Source of the DNA: Conoideocrella luteorostrata
Taxonomy: Eukaryota; Ascomycota; Sordariomycetes; Hypocreales; Clavicipitaceae
Assembly: GCA_032433595.1 (NCBI GenBank)
Contig: JASWJB010000032.1
Location: 124,001 to 188,000, forward strand
Reading direction: 5' to 3'
DNA: 64,000 nucleotides
This document shows, one piece after another, positions 22,107 through 33,681 of the stretch. Both the position numbers and the translations under genes were made by a program. Under the pieces are notes generated by a model. That model searched no databases, had not been told where the DNA came from, and saw nothing but the letters and a program-made list of their open reading frames with translations. How positions within the stretch are numbered: the stretch's first letter is position 1; every line of letters begins with the position of its first letter.

Positions 22107-25100
22107 ATGGCTGATTTCCATCCCGAACTCCAGGCCAAGCTCGACAACCTGCAGCGGGAGCTAGAGGTTCGTCAATGTTTGTGTGGTTTTTGGCTATGCG
22201 AGACCCTCGGGTCCCTTTTCTCAACGATTGATTGCTTACAAGTTTTTTGCGAATAGGAGGGAGATATTACAGAAAAAGGGTAGGCGCCGACTTGACATAG
22301 ATACGCCCGCTACTTCTTCATTCCGCCCTTTTCCCTTGTCATTTCACCCCTCGCCAACAAATGTGTAGACGAACGGCTACTCTGACTCTGACATTTTTTT
22401 TTTTTTTGATGTCTAGATACCAAAAACGACGTGCATTTCTACTTGCTCAGTATGGCTATGGTGAGCCCAGCGCTCCAGCGCAAGCGCAAGCTCCTCCGCC
22501 GCCCGTCATTCATGAGCCCCCTCCTCCGAGAACCGGCCTGCGAATTCACGACCCAGATAGCCCGACACATGCACCGTACGATGGCCACCGAGCCAGTGTC
22601 TACAATGCCGTCGGTGGTAACGTAGCAGATCCCGCATCTCCAGTATATCACAACGACTCAGATTTTGGCCATCAGCCAACAGCTTCACATATTCCCGACA
22701 ACAATCATCCCGCCGGCCTCTTGCGGCCGGGTGGTCCCATTGCTGAACGCCATGTGACCGCGCATCGAGATTCTCTGTTCCTACCAAATACGGCTGCTTC
22801 TAGTGACGTGCCTTCTCGGAGTGGAACGATGGTGTCTAGAGACTACGCTTTCAACCCAGAACAACAAGGCACGTACGCTGATGCGGGGCAGCAGCACCAA
22901 CCGCAGTTTGACGGAAGGACCCGGACGTTGCAAGACTCCCAAGGGTACTTCTCCGACTTTGCTGGTCAGCAGCACTACGATCAGACGCAGACTCAGACTC
23001 AGATTCAGGCTCAACCCGGTGCTGAATATGGGGCACAGCACAGATATTCCTTGGGAGAGGCTTTCTCTCCCACGGCGGCTATGCCTCCTCCAATGCTTAC
23101 GGCGAACGACCTGCCCCCCCCTGAGGTTCTGGAATACTTGCAACCTCTCGAGCCGCGAGAAGTTCCGTTCGCGATTCAGGATCCGCACGATAACGCCGTG
23201 CCCATGTCACGGTTCGACAATTTGGCTGCCGTCCTCCGACATCGCGCTCGCACAACGGCCAAGGTCCCCGCATACTGGGTTCTGGACGGCAAGGGCAAGG
23301 AAATCGCTTCTATTACTTGGGACAAACTTGCATCTAGGGCCGAAAAAGTTGCTCAAGTTATAAGAGATAAAAGCTCACTATACCGTGGCGATCGCGTCGC
23401 CCTTGTCTATCGCGATAGCGAAATCATCGACTTCGCCATCGCCCTGATGGGCTGCTTCATTGCCGGCGTTGTTGCTGTGCCTATCAACGATTTGCAGGAC
23501 TACCAGCGTCTCAACTTCATTCTGACTTCAACCCAAGCGCACCTTGCCCTGACAACGGATAACAACCTCAAGGCGTTTCAACGAGACATCACAGCGCAGA
23601 AGCTGACGTGGCCAAAGGGCGTCGAGTGGTGGAAGACAAACGAGTTTGGGAGTTATCATCCTAAGAAGAAAGATGACGTCCCCCCATTGTCTGTTCCGGA
23701 TCTGGCGTATATTGAGTTCTCTAGAGCACCAACTGGGGACTTAAGGGGCGTCGTCTTGAGCCACCGCACCATCATGCACCAAATGGCATGTATGAGTGCG
23801 ATTGTGTCAACCATTCCTGGCAACGGCCCGGGGGATACCTTTAACCCGTCTCTGCGAGACACAAATGGCCTACTCATTGGGGGGAAAAAATCCGGCAGCG
23901 AGATCCTGCTTTCGTACTTGGAACCTCGACAAGGCATAGGCGCGATTCTGGGCGTATTATTTACTGTTTATGGTGGTCATACTACTGTTTGGTTTGACAA
24001 CAAAGCTGTGGAAGTCCCTGGTCTCTACGCACATCTTATTACTAAGTACAAAGCAACGATCATGGTAGCGGATTATCCCGGCCTGAAGCGGGCAGCGTAT
24101 AATTATCAACAGGATCCCATGACGACTCGCAATTTCAAGAAGGGCACGGAACCTAATTTCCAGTCCGTCAAACTTTGCTTAATTGATACCCTTACTGTGG
24201 ATGGAGAGTTTCACGAAGTGTTGGCTGATAGATGGCTGCGTCCGTTGAGAAACGCTCGAGCAAGACAAGCTGTTGCGCCAATGCTGTGTCTCCCAGAGCA
24301 TGGTGGTATGGTGGTGAGCATGAGAGATTGGCTGGGTGGGGAAGAGCGGATGGGGGTCCCGCTCAAGCTCGAGCGGGAAGCAACAGCAGACGAAACGGAA
24401 TCAGATGAGGATGACAGGATAGCCAAACCTGTCCCTTCGAATGGGTTTGGCAGCTTGTTGGGCGGCGGGACGACAACAACTACCGAAAAGAGTGCTAATA
24501 CCGAGATGAACGAGGTTTTGTTGGATCGCGAAGCCCTCAAAACCAACGAAGTTATTGTCATGGCGTATGGCGATGAGGTAGCGAAAAAGGCACCCAACGA
24601 GCCAGGGATGGTCAGGGTCGGCACATTTGGGTATCCTATCCCCGATGCTACTCTCTCCATCGTTGACCCTGAGACCGGCCTCCTGGCTTCTCCTAACACT
24701 GTTGGCGAGATATGGGTTGACTCCCCTTCCCTATCTGGTGGATTTTGGGCTCAGCCAAAAAATACGGAGCTCATCTTCCATGCCCGGCCTTACAAGTTTG
24801 AACCTGGTGAGCCCACCCCAACACCTGTGGAGCCAGAGTTTCTGCGAACCGGCTTACTCGGCACGGTCATCGAGGGGAAAGTCTTTATTTTAGGTCTTTA
24901 CGAAGATCGGATCCGACAAAAAGTAGAGTGGGTTGAGCATGGCCATGAAATTGCCGAATACAGATACTTCTTCGTGCAGCATATGGTTGTGAGCATTGTC
25001 AAGAAAGTACCCAAGATCTACGACTGCTCCGCCTTTGATGTATTTGTCAACGATGAACATCTTCCAGTCGTTGTGGTTGAGACGGCTTCAGCATCTACAG

Positions 25101-27955
25101 CCCCTCTTACCTCAGGCGGCCCTCCCAGACAGCCTGACACGGCGCTACTGGATTCTTTGGCCGAGAGGGTCATGGAAGTGCTCATGGAAGAACACCATCT
25201 CAGACTCTACTGTGTCATGATAACTCCACCCAACTCTTTGCCCCGCGTTATTAAAAACGGGAGACGCGAAATCGGAAATATGCTCTGTCGACGAGAGTTT
25301 GACCTCGGCAATTTGCCATGCGTCCACGTCAAATTCGGAGTAGAGCATGCCGTGCTTAACCTCCCCATAGGCGTTGACCCAATTGGAGGCATCTGGTCCC
25401 AGATTTCCTCAGATTCACGATCGGATATCTTAGCACCGGCCGAGAAACAGTACTCAGGCATTGACCGAAGAGAAGTTGTTATTGACGATCGCACTTCTAC
25501 GCCGCTCAACAATTTTGCTTGCATCACGGATCTCATTCAGTGGCGCGTGGCACGACAACCTGACGACCTTGCATACTGTACGATCGATGGGCGCGGCAGG
25601 GAAGGGAAGGGCATTCCCTGGCGTAAATTTGACCAAAAGGTTGCGGCTGTGGCGATGTATTTGAAGAACAAGGTCAAGATACGACCCGGAGATCATGTTG
25701 TGCTGATGTACACACATTCCGAGGAGTTCGTCTTTGCCGTTCACGCATGCATCAATCTAGGCGCAGTAGTGATTCCTATGGCGCCATTAGACCAGAATCG
25801 GCTCAACGAGGACGTTCCCGCATTTCTTCATATTGTCGCGGACTACAACGTCAAGGCTGTGCTAGTCAATCAGGAGGTGGACCACCTGATCAAGTTGAAG
25901 CCTGTAACCAGCCACATCAAGCAGTCTGCTCAAATCTTAAAGATTGCGATTCCGAGCGTTTACAACACCACAAAGCCACCTAAGCAGAACAGTGGGCTCC
26001 GAGACTTGGGCTTGACAATTGATCCCGCTTGGATCCGGCCTGGCTATCCCGTACTTGTTTGGACATATTGGACACCGGACCAGCGAAGAATAGCGGTTCA
26101 GCTGGGGCACGATACCATTATGGGCATGTGCAAGGTTCAAAAGGAGACTTGCCAGATGACCAGCTCACGTCCTGTGATTGGATGTGTGCGGAGCACCACC
26201 GGCCTTGGCTTCATCCATACCTGTCTCATGGGTATTTACAACGGCTCCCCAACGTATCTCCTTTCACCCGTGGAGTTTGCCCAGAACCCGATGTCGCTTT
26301 TTGTCGCACTCTCTAGGTATAAGATTAAGGATACTTATGCGACATCTCAAATGCTGGACCATGCTATGGCGGTCATGCCAGCTAAAGGCTTTACTCTGCA
26401 TGAGCTTAAGAACATGATGATTACGGCTGAAAGTCGCCCTCGGGTTGACGTTTTCCAAAAGGTGCGGTTACATTTTGCCGGCGCAGGCCTGGATAGGACC
26501 GCTATTAACACAGTCTACTCGCACGTCTTGAATCCCATGGTGGCATCAAGATCATATATGTGCATTGAGCCCATTGAGCTGTGGCTTGACACAAAGGCCT
26601 TGCGCCGAGGCCTCATTATGCCCACGGATCCGGAGACTGATTCGAGAGCTCTGCTTGTGCAAGACTCCGGAATGGTTCCCGTATCAACACAAATTGCTAT
26701 CGTGAACCCGGAGAATCGCACGCATTGTTTTGACGGGGAGTATGGAGAGATTTGGGTAGATTCAGAGGCTTGCGTAAAATCCTTTTACGGATCAAAGGAT
26801 GTCTTTGATGCGGAGAGATTTGACGGACGAACAGTGGATGGTGATCCCAATTTACCATACGTCAGAACGGGCGACCTTGGGTTCCTGCATAATGTGAGCC
26901 GGCCTATTGGGCCCGGGGGAGCATTGGTTGATATGCAAGTTCTCTTCGTGCTCGGAAGCATTGGTGAGACGTTCGAGATCAACGGACTGAGCCACTTCCC
27001 TATGGACATTGAGTCATCTGTAGAGCGATCGCACCGTAACATAGTGCCCGGTGGCTGGTGAGTGCTCAGTCCCGAGTTTGCGTCTTTGACCCCTTTTTGT
27101 CCGTGCTAACAAGTTTGCAGCGCCGTCTTCCAGGCAGGTGGGCTTGTCGTCGTACTCATCGAGGTCAGCCGAAAGCCATATCTCGCGTCTATCGTGCCTG
27201 TCATTGTCAATGCCATTTTGAATGAGCATCAAATCATCGTCGACATTGTCGCATTCGTCAGCAAAGGAGACTTCCCTCGGTCCCGACTTGGTGAAAAGCA
27301 GCGGGGCAAGATCCTCGCAGGATGGGTTACTCGTAAGCTGCGCACGCTCGCGCAGTTTGCGATTCGCGATTTGGATGCCGCCGCTATGGGCGAATCGGGC
27401 AGCGGCAGCGGCAGCGGCGATCTCGGAGATGCCAACAGAATGTCAACGGGCAGCATTCGCAGCTCGGGCGTCCCCGCCGGGGCCTCAAGCTTGAGAAATG
27501 TCGAACATGCACCGCAGATTTTGGAGCAGGAGGAGTTTGACGTACAAATGGATCGCATGTCCCACATGCCTCCACCACAAGTCCCGCCTCCTCGTATGTC
27601 CTCATTGGACCCAGCAGATGATCAGGCAACACCGACAGGATACGCTCAGAGCGTTGGCCCGCCGGGTGCCCGAGTTCACCGAAAGGCAGTAGGGCAGCAC
27701 GATTACTTTGACAATGCGGCGGGGCGTGAGGAGACTTACCACGATGACGAAAAGCCTCCGGCAGTGGGACCCAAACCTGGAACGTCGGGAGGCGAGAGCC
27801 AAGCTGCTCCAACGATAAGAATGAGCCTCCCGGGCGTTGATGGACGAGAGGGGTTCAACTTTTGGGATACTCCCCAACGTGAGGATGACGAGACGGATTG
27901 GACGGCGGATGCAATCATGCACATGAATCTTGCTGGGGATATGGGGCCCAAGTGA
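22107..27955 (+). CDS. CPS1: CPS1-type protein: DMAP1-binding domain plus two AMP-binding domains (DIP2-like)
   Basis: Four exons, 22107-22166, 22257-22279 (a 23-nt microexon), 22417-27057 and 27121-27955, give 1,852 residues. The N-terminus MADFHPELQAKLDNLQRELE, continued by EGDITEKGYQKRRAFLL across two junctions, is a DMAP1-binding domain. A Pro/Gln/Ser-rich linker follows. The first adenylate-forming domain begins near residue 292 and the second near 1056. The layout is that of fungal CPS1 and animal DIP2 proteins, related to acyl-CoA ligases and adenylation domains but without carrier or condensation domains. CPS1 was described as a virulence factor in Cochliobolus. The second domain keeps VRTGDLGF; the first has LRTGLLGT, with the usual ATP-contacting Asp replaced. 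The phosphate-binding loop of the first is IEFSRAPTGDLRGVVLSHRT, divergent from the SGTTGxPKG consensus. The C-terminal 180 residues are low-complexity. Confidence 0.92.
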
Positions 27956-28743
27956 TCATGGAGCATTTGCGTTGTTTTTTTCTTTGTTTTTGAAAGGACG
28001 GTACATTATAGGCATGGTTTGGTTGGTTACATTGTCAGGGCGCGTTGATGGGATACGTAATATGAGAGAGACTCTGGTGCGAGCTTACATCACTGCGTCA
28101 TCTGCGTGATTAGTCGGGCTGTGACGGAAGCGTACATAATTAGGGTTGTTTTACTTTTTTGTTTTTGTTGTTTGGATCATTCCTATTAGTCCTCCCTGGC
28201 CAAGGTTGGATTGGCATCACAAACTTTGTATAGGTATGGGAAAGACGAATACACAAAAGGCATCATCACTTATGCTTGCTTGTGTTGGATAAGGTTATCC
28301 GTTGTGATCATTTCATATCACACTCTCGGTGAGGTGATGTCTTCCGTTTCTATCTATGCTATCCGTAACGCCGGCTACCATATGACCAATTAATTCGCGT
28401 GCGAAACTGAAATATATACAAGACGGAAATGGGTTTACCATGAATCTAAACCGGCTCATCAAGCACATATCTTGCCGTAGCCGACCACATTCCGTCAGGC
28501 TCTATTGCAATAGACTTTCGCTCTTCTTGAAGCTTTCCAAAAATTATAGCTTTCCCCCATGACTCCACTAACTATTGTCCGTATCGTAAAGTTTGGTCAA
28601 TGTTCTCCAGCGGGGTATATAGGTGGCAGGTGTCATACGTGTGTTATGAATTGAAGAGTACATGGGATGAGCAAAAAAAAAAAAAGTAAAGTAAAATAAA
28701 TACAATTATAAATCCTTTCCCCAGAAAATCGGGTTCTTCAACG
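27956..28743. other. Intergenic between convergent genes
   Basis: 3' side of CPS1 (+) and of the trefoil/TM protein (-). It has T runs near 27976 and an A tract near 28674-28685. No gene is seen. Confidence 0.5.
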
Positions 28744-29875
28744 TTACCCCTGCCTATGTATCTGTGTCTGGCTGTGCGATGGCGTAGAACTCGCAGGCAA
28801 CTCATACTGCATCTCGGCAGATACCTCCTGTGGCGCAGGGTTATGCAGCATTTCATGCGTTGGTTGTTGGGGAACACGGTTATAAATTTCGTAGGAAGAA
28901 TACTGTGGCGCTGGAGAAACACCGAGACTGCCTGCTTTGACATCTTGGTGTTCCATGTAGTACTGTCCATTTTCACCCAGAGATGCGGAGTAATCCCTTC
29001 GATTTGGTTTGGAGGCTCTTCCACGACGTCGCCAAAGGAAGAAGCCAGCAAGGGCGAGTGCAATGACGGCGAGAGTGACGCCAATGCCGACGCCGGCGGC
29101 GGCACCGGATGAGAGGCCGCTCGACGTTGTCGAAGACTTGGGCGTAGAGGTAGAAATGCCGTCGGTGGTGGCGGTTGAAGTGGTGGATGTAGTGGGAACC
29201 TTGTGATAGTTAGCATGTGCTGCGCCGAGAATGAGGAGTGAGAACGTTGAGACATCATACTTTCGTAAAGGTCGTGGAAAAGGCGGCTTCGTCGATGTTT
29301 TTTACACTCGTCAATAACCACCGTTGGGCAGGTTGATAGATCTTGGGGTCGGTATCGCTGCTCATAAACATTGGGTTTCCGGGATGCACGTCCATGTTGA
29401 ACTTGGTGCCATTCTGGACATTTTGAAAGCGGTATGTTTCATTGTTACTCGGGAACAGCGTGATATCCCACTTCTGGGTGTCGGCGCCATCGGAGCGTAG
29501 CATACATGGCTGTATATGTTGCTCGTCGATTTCGTCGCTGTTGTAGCACGTTCCAAGCTGCTTCATGATTTTCCTCTCGGAGTTGCGAACAACATAGCGG
29601 GCTGGATTGGTCGGATCGACTGGCAGGAATTGCCAGTATTGAGGGGGACTAGGAATCGGAAAGACGGCAAGCTTGTCGCCATTGTTGCTGCTCGGGTTGA
29701 GAATTTGGAAGCTGGATTGGAACGATGTCTTTTTGTAGTCGTCTACACGACCCTCGGTCACTGCATTACATGTCAGTGGATGTGAGAGGTACGGGGAGAA
29801 GACGAAGATTGATGGGGGTGACGAACCGTGATACCACACGTTGGGGTCGAGCTTAGCCGGCGTGAATTCGCCCAT
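28744..29875 (-). CDS. Ricin-type beta-trefoil protein with one transmembrane helix
   Basis: Three exons on the minus strand, 29875-29827, 29760-29261 and 29199-28744, give 334 residues. Intron 1 (66 bp) is a multiple of three without a stop; intron 2 is 61 bp. The N-terminal 180 residues show a spaced Q-x-W pattern (QYWQFLPV, QKWDITLF, QRWLLTSV), the hallmark of ricin B-like beta-trefoil folds, which often bind sugars. A Ser/Thr-rich linker follows, then a single helix GVTLAVIALALAGFFLW near residues 218-236, then RRRGR and a polar Gln/Pro-rich tail. No N-terminal signal peptide is present, so the trefoil may be exported by the helix acting as a signal anchor, or may stay cytosolic. Ligand and role are unknown. 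The domain call rests on the repeated motif and length, not on an alignment. Confidence 0.72.
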
Positions 29876-32009
29876 TTTGACACTGGTTTTCGCACTCTGA
29901 TTGATCCCTCAGCTTCTGGAGTGGTGAATTTGCGCTGTCCGCCGTTCGGTTCTTTCTTAAGTTTTGTCTATATTAGTGAGTGTTGTAGATGTCGTACTGG
30001 CGGGATCGGATCGAAGCGGCAAACTCTCGTGGATGATGTGAAATTCAGATCAGAAATTGATGAAACAGAATTAGTTCGGCTCAGAAGCCACAATTGACGC
30101 AGATTTCAGCGGCAAGCGAGGGGGTGCGCCAGCTACGGCCTTTCATAAAAGGGATCGGCGGGCTTGTTTTCACGATCCTGGTTCCAGGACCAGCCTACCG
30201 TTCCGCGGGCCTGTGCGGCCTCCCCAATCATCGCGGCTTGCTTGAAGGTGCCGGCGCTTGGTCTAAGCATTAGGATAAAAAAGACTGGGTCTGCTGTCAG
30301 CTTGGGCGACGGTGCGTGGTGGGTGGTGTCCTCCGAGAGGCTGGACCCAACCATCGTGCTTGCCGTCGAGCCAAGCTGCCGAGTTGTGACGGCGATTTGT
30401 ATTGATGCCCACATTGATTCACTGCGGGTGATTTGCTACGGGTCCCCTGCTGGAATACGATATGAACCGAACGAAGATGCACTGACCAACATCGCAATCA
30501 CGGCTGCATGAGTTCCTGCCGTCAAGAGAAGCCGAACCCGCCGTTCTTGCCACAAATTATTTGAGGGTCTTCTGCTTTCGGCGGCCATGCAGCGGCTCTG
30601 CCAGCTGCCATGTATTGTAGTGAATTGTTACTACTCCATTCCCGAAGCATGGACCAGTGGACACCTTTAGTGGTCAAACCTTGAGCTCTTTTTTCTCCAG
30701 TAGTGCCTGGTGGCTCGCCTCGGCCCGCCGTGGAAAGGGCGCAAATACAGTCCAGCTGGTGCAAGGCGTTTCTCGATGAGCCTGATGTCGTGCGCCTTCA
30801 TATTCATTTCACCCGCTCTTTACTCCTCGGCGGTTCAACATCCGCCACCACAAGGACCAGACATATCGCTCCCTCCCGCCGTCATTCGCCTGCGGCATAC
30901 TCCGTTCAAGTACTCCAGTTCCCTACATAGTTAGTATCGTCCTCCGTACTCCGTACACAGGATGGAGTAAAGCAGCGGCGGAGGCTTAGCGCATGCATTT
31001 AGCGCCACAAGCGTCAAGCGCGCTGTGGGCAGGATCCAACCAACCACTTACTGCAACTGGCGAGGCTATGCTCCTGGTGTCTGAGCCACCGTCGCGTTCC
31101 AATTCTGGAATCAATTGCAGGAGCGTAATGAAGACAGCGCGAAAAAGCCCCATCATTTGTACTCCGCTCCGTATGTTCGTTTTGTATGGCGGTTCGTCAC
31201 AAGGCCTATCTATATTCTCACGCTAGTGCGCCTAGGCTTATTTAGCTAAGCTTTTCCTAGACGACTGGATGGTGGACCTGGGATGTGGTGAGATTTTAGC
31301 GTTATACCCTGCCTACATCTGGTACATCGGCAGGCCAGAGGGCCAATGATACATTGCTATCGGGCGCGACAATAAAGGCGACTTGGAAAATCTCGTACAT
31401 CAAACCAATGACTAGGGTGAGGTTGGATTCGATTTAATCCGATACCTACTATCAGTACTCCGTACTCCGTAGAGAGTAATGACCTGTCAAGTCGCAGTAA
31501 ACCCTACCCTTGCAAGACAGTACGCTACATTTATGCAAGATCGTTGAAACCTGCATAACCTCCGCGTGGGGGTTACATTCACTCCAGCCATGCGCTGTGG
31601 GACAAATGCCTAGGATTCTTTTGTCAAACCGCTTAACTATGGCAAGTACCAATCCCTTAGCTTATGACGTTAACCAGAATTAATGTTAAGCCTATACATC
31701 AAAGTCGGCCTGAAGCCTGGCTGATGAATGAGTGCAGTTTCGTTCCGACGCCCACAAGGCTGTGAGCTGCAAGACTGAAGGCGCAAATGGTAGGTTTATC
31801 CTTCAGGTTGTAAGGATTTACTCCTGGTACAGAAGTTGGCTAGTATCAGTGTCACAGCGTACGAACGCGGGTAATGGGAAGCGGGATTTCTATGCCATTC
31901 TTGTTCATATGATAGATACAACCTAAAATCCCAACACTGCCTTTCTCAGCAATATTGACATGCTAAGCTTTTTTGAATATAGTCCACCAAATTCTGATGC
32001 TTGGTTTAT
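29876..32009. other. Long intergenic stretch, no gene recognised
   Basis: About 2.1 kb between the trefoil gene start and the 3' end of the small secreted protein gene. It holds several TACTCCGTA elements (about 30943-30955, 31159-31173 and 31456-31471). A 93-codon minus-strand frame at 30133-30414 was considered but has no supporting feature. Confidence 0.5.
31456..31471. repeat. Direct double copy TACTCCGTACTCCGTA
   Basis: Two overlapping copies of TACTCCGTA in an intergenic region; a member of the dispersed family described in the findings. Confidence 0.9.
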
Positions 32010-32373
32010 CTAAGCCTTTAGGGCCTTCGCATGACGCTTGTTGTTCTTCGCCTTCTTCGCCTTCTTAGCACCTCCGTTAGCAGCAACGAATCCGCAGCCG
32101 GTCTTGCCAGCTTCGAACTGTGCCCCAAGTCCTGAGCAAACACCAGAACCTTTCTGCTGAGCGCAACATTTCGAAGCACAGTCGGCGTTGGAAAGGCAGC
32201 CTCCGGTGATAAACTGCTTGCCTTGGCCATTGCCGATGTTCTTGTCGCCAGCAGGGTCGGCGGCCAAGACGGACAGGGCGACTGTTGAAGTTGTGTGAGA
32301 CGATGCGATTCAAACCTTGATTCAATGGGGGGCACGTACAAGTAAGAGCGGCGAAGACAGTAATGCGAACCAT
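32010..32373 (-). CDS. Small secreted cysteine-rich protein (biotrophy-associated secreted protein 2-like)
   Basis: Two exons on the minus strand, 32373-32340 and 32281-32010, separated by a 58-bp intron (GTACGT donor), give 101 residues. The first 19 residues (MVRITVFAALTFALSVLAA) are a signal peptide that spans the splice junction. The mature protein has six cysteines in the order C, C, CC, C, C, within GKQFITGGCLSNADCASKCC, GVCSGLGAQ and TGCGF. This pattern is familiar from fungal small secreted proteins annotated as biotrophy-associated secreted protein 2, first described in Magnaporthe. The role in this organism is unknown; related proteins are regarded as candidate effectors or wall-associated proteins. 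The last 20 residues are unusually lysine-rich (KKAKKAKNNKRHAKALKA), giving a strongly basic tail that I do not recall from the family core. Confidence 0.85.
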
Positions 32374-33681
32374 TTTGGCGATGGGTTGAAATTATGACAC
32401 CAGGTCAGTTGTATTAAAGGATTGAACGAAAACGAAGGCGACGCCGGGTCGAAATAGACAGTAAATAAAATAATGAAAAGATTGGCCGTTTGGTACTTGC
32501 TGTGTGATAAATAGAGTAGATAAATGCGATTCTCGGTTTCTTTAATAGTTATGTGTTGAAAGAGTATGATTGATCTTGTCGCTTATGCACCGCTTCTGTA
32601 ACGTCTCATCAGGGATCTGCCCATTCATTCACCTGCAATCCATGCACTAATGGTGGCGCATCATGCTCATCGTACAAAAGCAATATTTGGGGATCCGACA
32701 TCTTCTGGATCAGACGTCTCATCGCCTGGCCCATTATCATGCGTTCCTGCATCTGATGGTGCGCGGCCAGGCTATCTTGATTCGTGTCACACGATCGGGC
32801 TGAGGGAGTTTTCGAGATCTGGCACATCTTGTGTCGCGGGCACGCGGGACCGGCGGGCTCGTTGGTGGATTCGACTCATTACGCGTGGAAATTGCGCGGA
32901 GAAGGGATGGTTATTGATGGCATTGAAATAGAGATTGTGGGCGAAGGCCAAGGGGATGATAATAAATTTAAGTTTCAAGTTTTGGTGGGAAGAGAGATAT
33001 ACAATGGTCGTTGGCATGGTGCATCATATGGCACCATCAATGTCAAGGGCGGCCATACATATAAACGCCACCAACAAAAATTGCGAAGCAGGAAAGTTCA
33101 TTGCCCGGCTTTTAGCTATTTGATACATATTCATGATGATGACGAACCGCAGTATCATTGTTCGTGTGGCGCGTCGCGAGGTAGTCACACGATGGGCTTA
33201 ATTTGTTGATGAGGCTTGGCGGGTTTGGAGTGCAACCTGGGGAAAACTATAAACTTGTACGGAGTACGGAGTACTTGTAGCGTGGTAGCTGCCTTCGCCT
33301 TCGTTTGTTCTACGCTGTGCAAACACGTGCACGGTCATCTGCCAGGACACCAGCGCCAGCAGCTGGGAACTGGCAAATGGCAGCTCCTAGGCGCGCGCTA
33401 TATGAAATAAGCAGACAGCTAAGGGGAGAAAAACAGAAGAGAGAGGTGAATAGCCATTATTTATCTACTACCTATGCTACGACGCATCTAATCACTTCGC
33501 AAGCCTTGTTTTTCCATCTCACAGATCACAAAGCGCAAACTTCAACCTCCTAATTCTGTCAATACAAGTCACTGCCTAGCTCTGCAGAGTCTTCTACACA
33601 CAAGCATCCAGCGTCCACTCCTGTAGTTCCGCATCGTTTATTTGGGTATGACAATTCGAGCCACCTTCTCCCGCCAACGAA
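32374..33681. other. Intergenic, promoters of the secreted-protein and DUF3638 genes
   Basis: Divergent upstream region of 1.3 kb. A TACGGAGTACGGAGTA element sits at 33258-33273. Open frames on both strands near 32600-33200 (up to 141 codons) show no family signature, so no gene is called. Confidence 0.45.
33258..33273. repeat. Direct double copy TACGGAGTACGGAGTA
   Basis: Two overlapping copies of TACGGAGTA about 400 bp upstream of the giant DUF3638 gene. The same 16-mer recurs at 46105-46120 and 52010-52025. Confidence 0.9.

Noticed and set aside
22107..27955. CPS1 as part of a non-ribosomal peptide cluster
   Set aside because: No condensation, carrier or thioesterase domain in the protein and no biosynthetic neighbours; the DMAP1-binding domain marks it as CPS1/DIP2-type.
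30133..30511. 93-codon minus-strand and 115-codon plus-strand overlapping frames
   Set aside because: Neither shows a recognisable motif, signal peptide or splice signals.
32609..33209. Overlapping open frames on both strands (up to 141 codons)
   Set aside because: No family features, conflicting strands, and position in a divergent promoter region.
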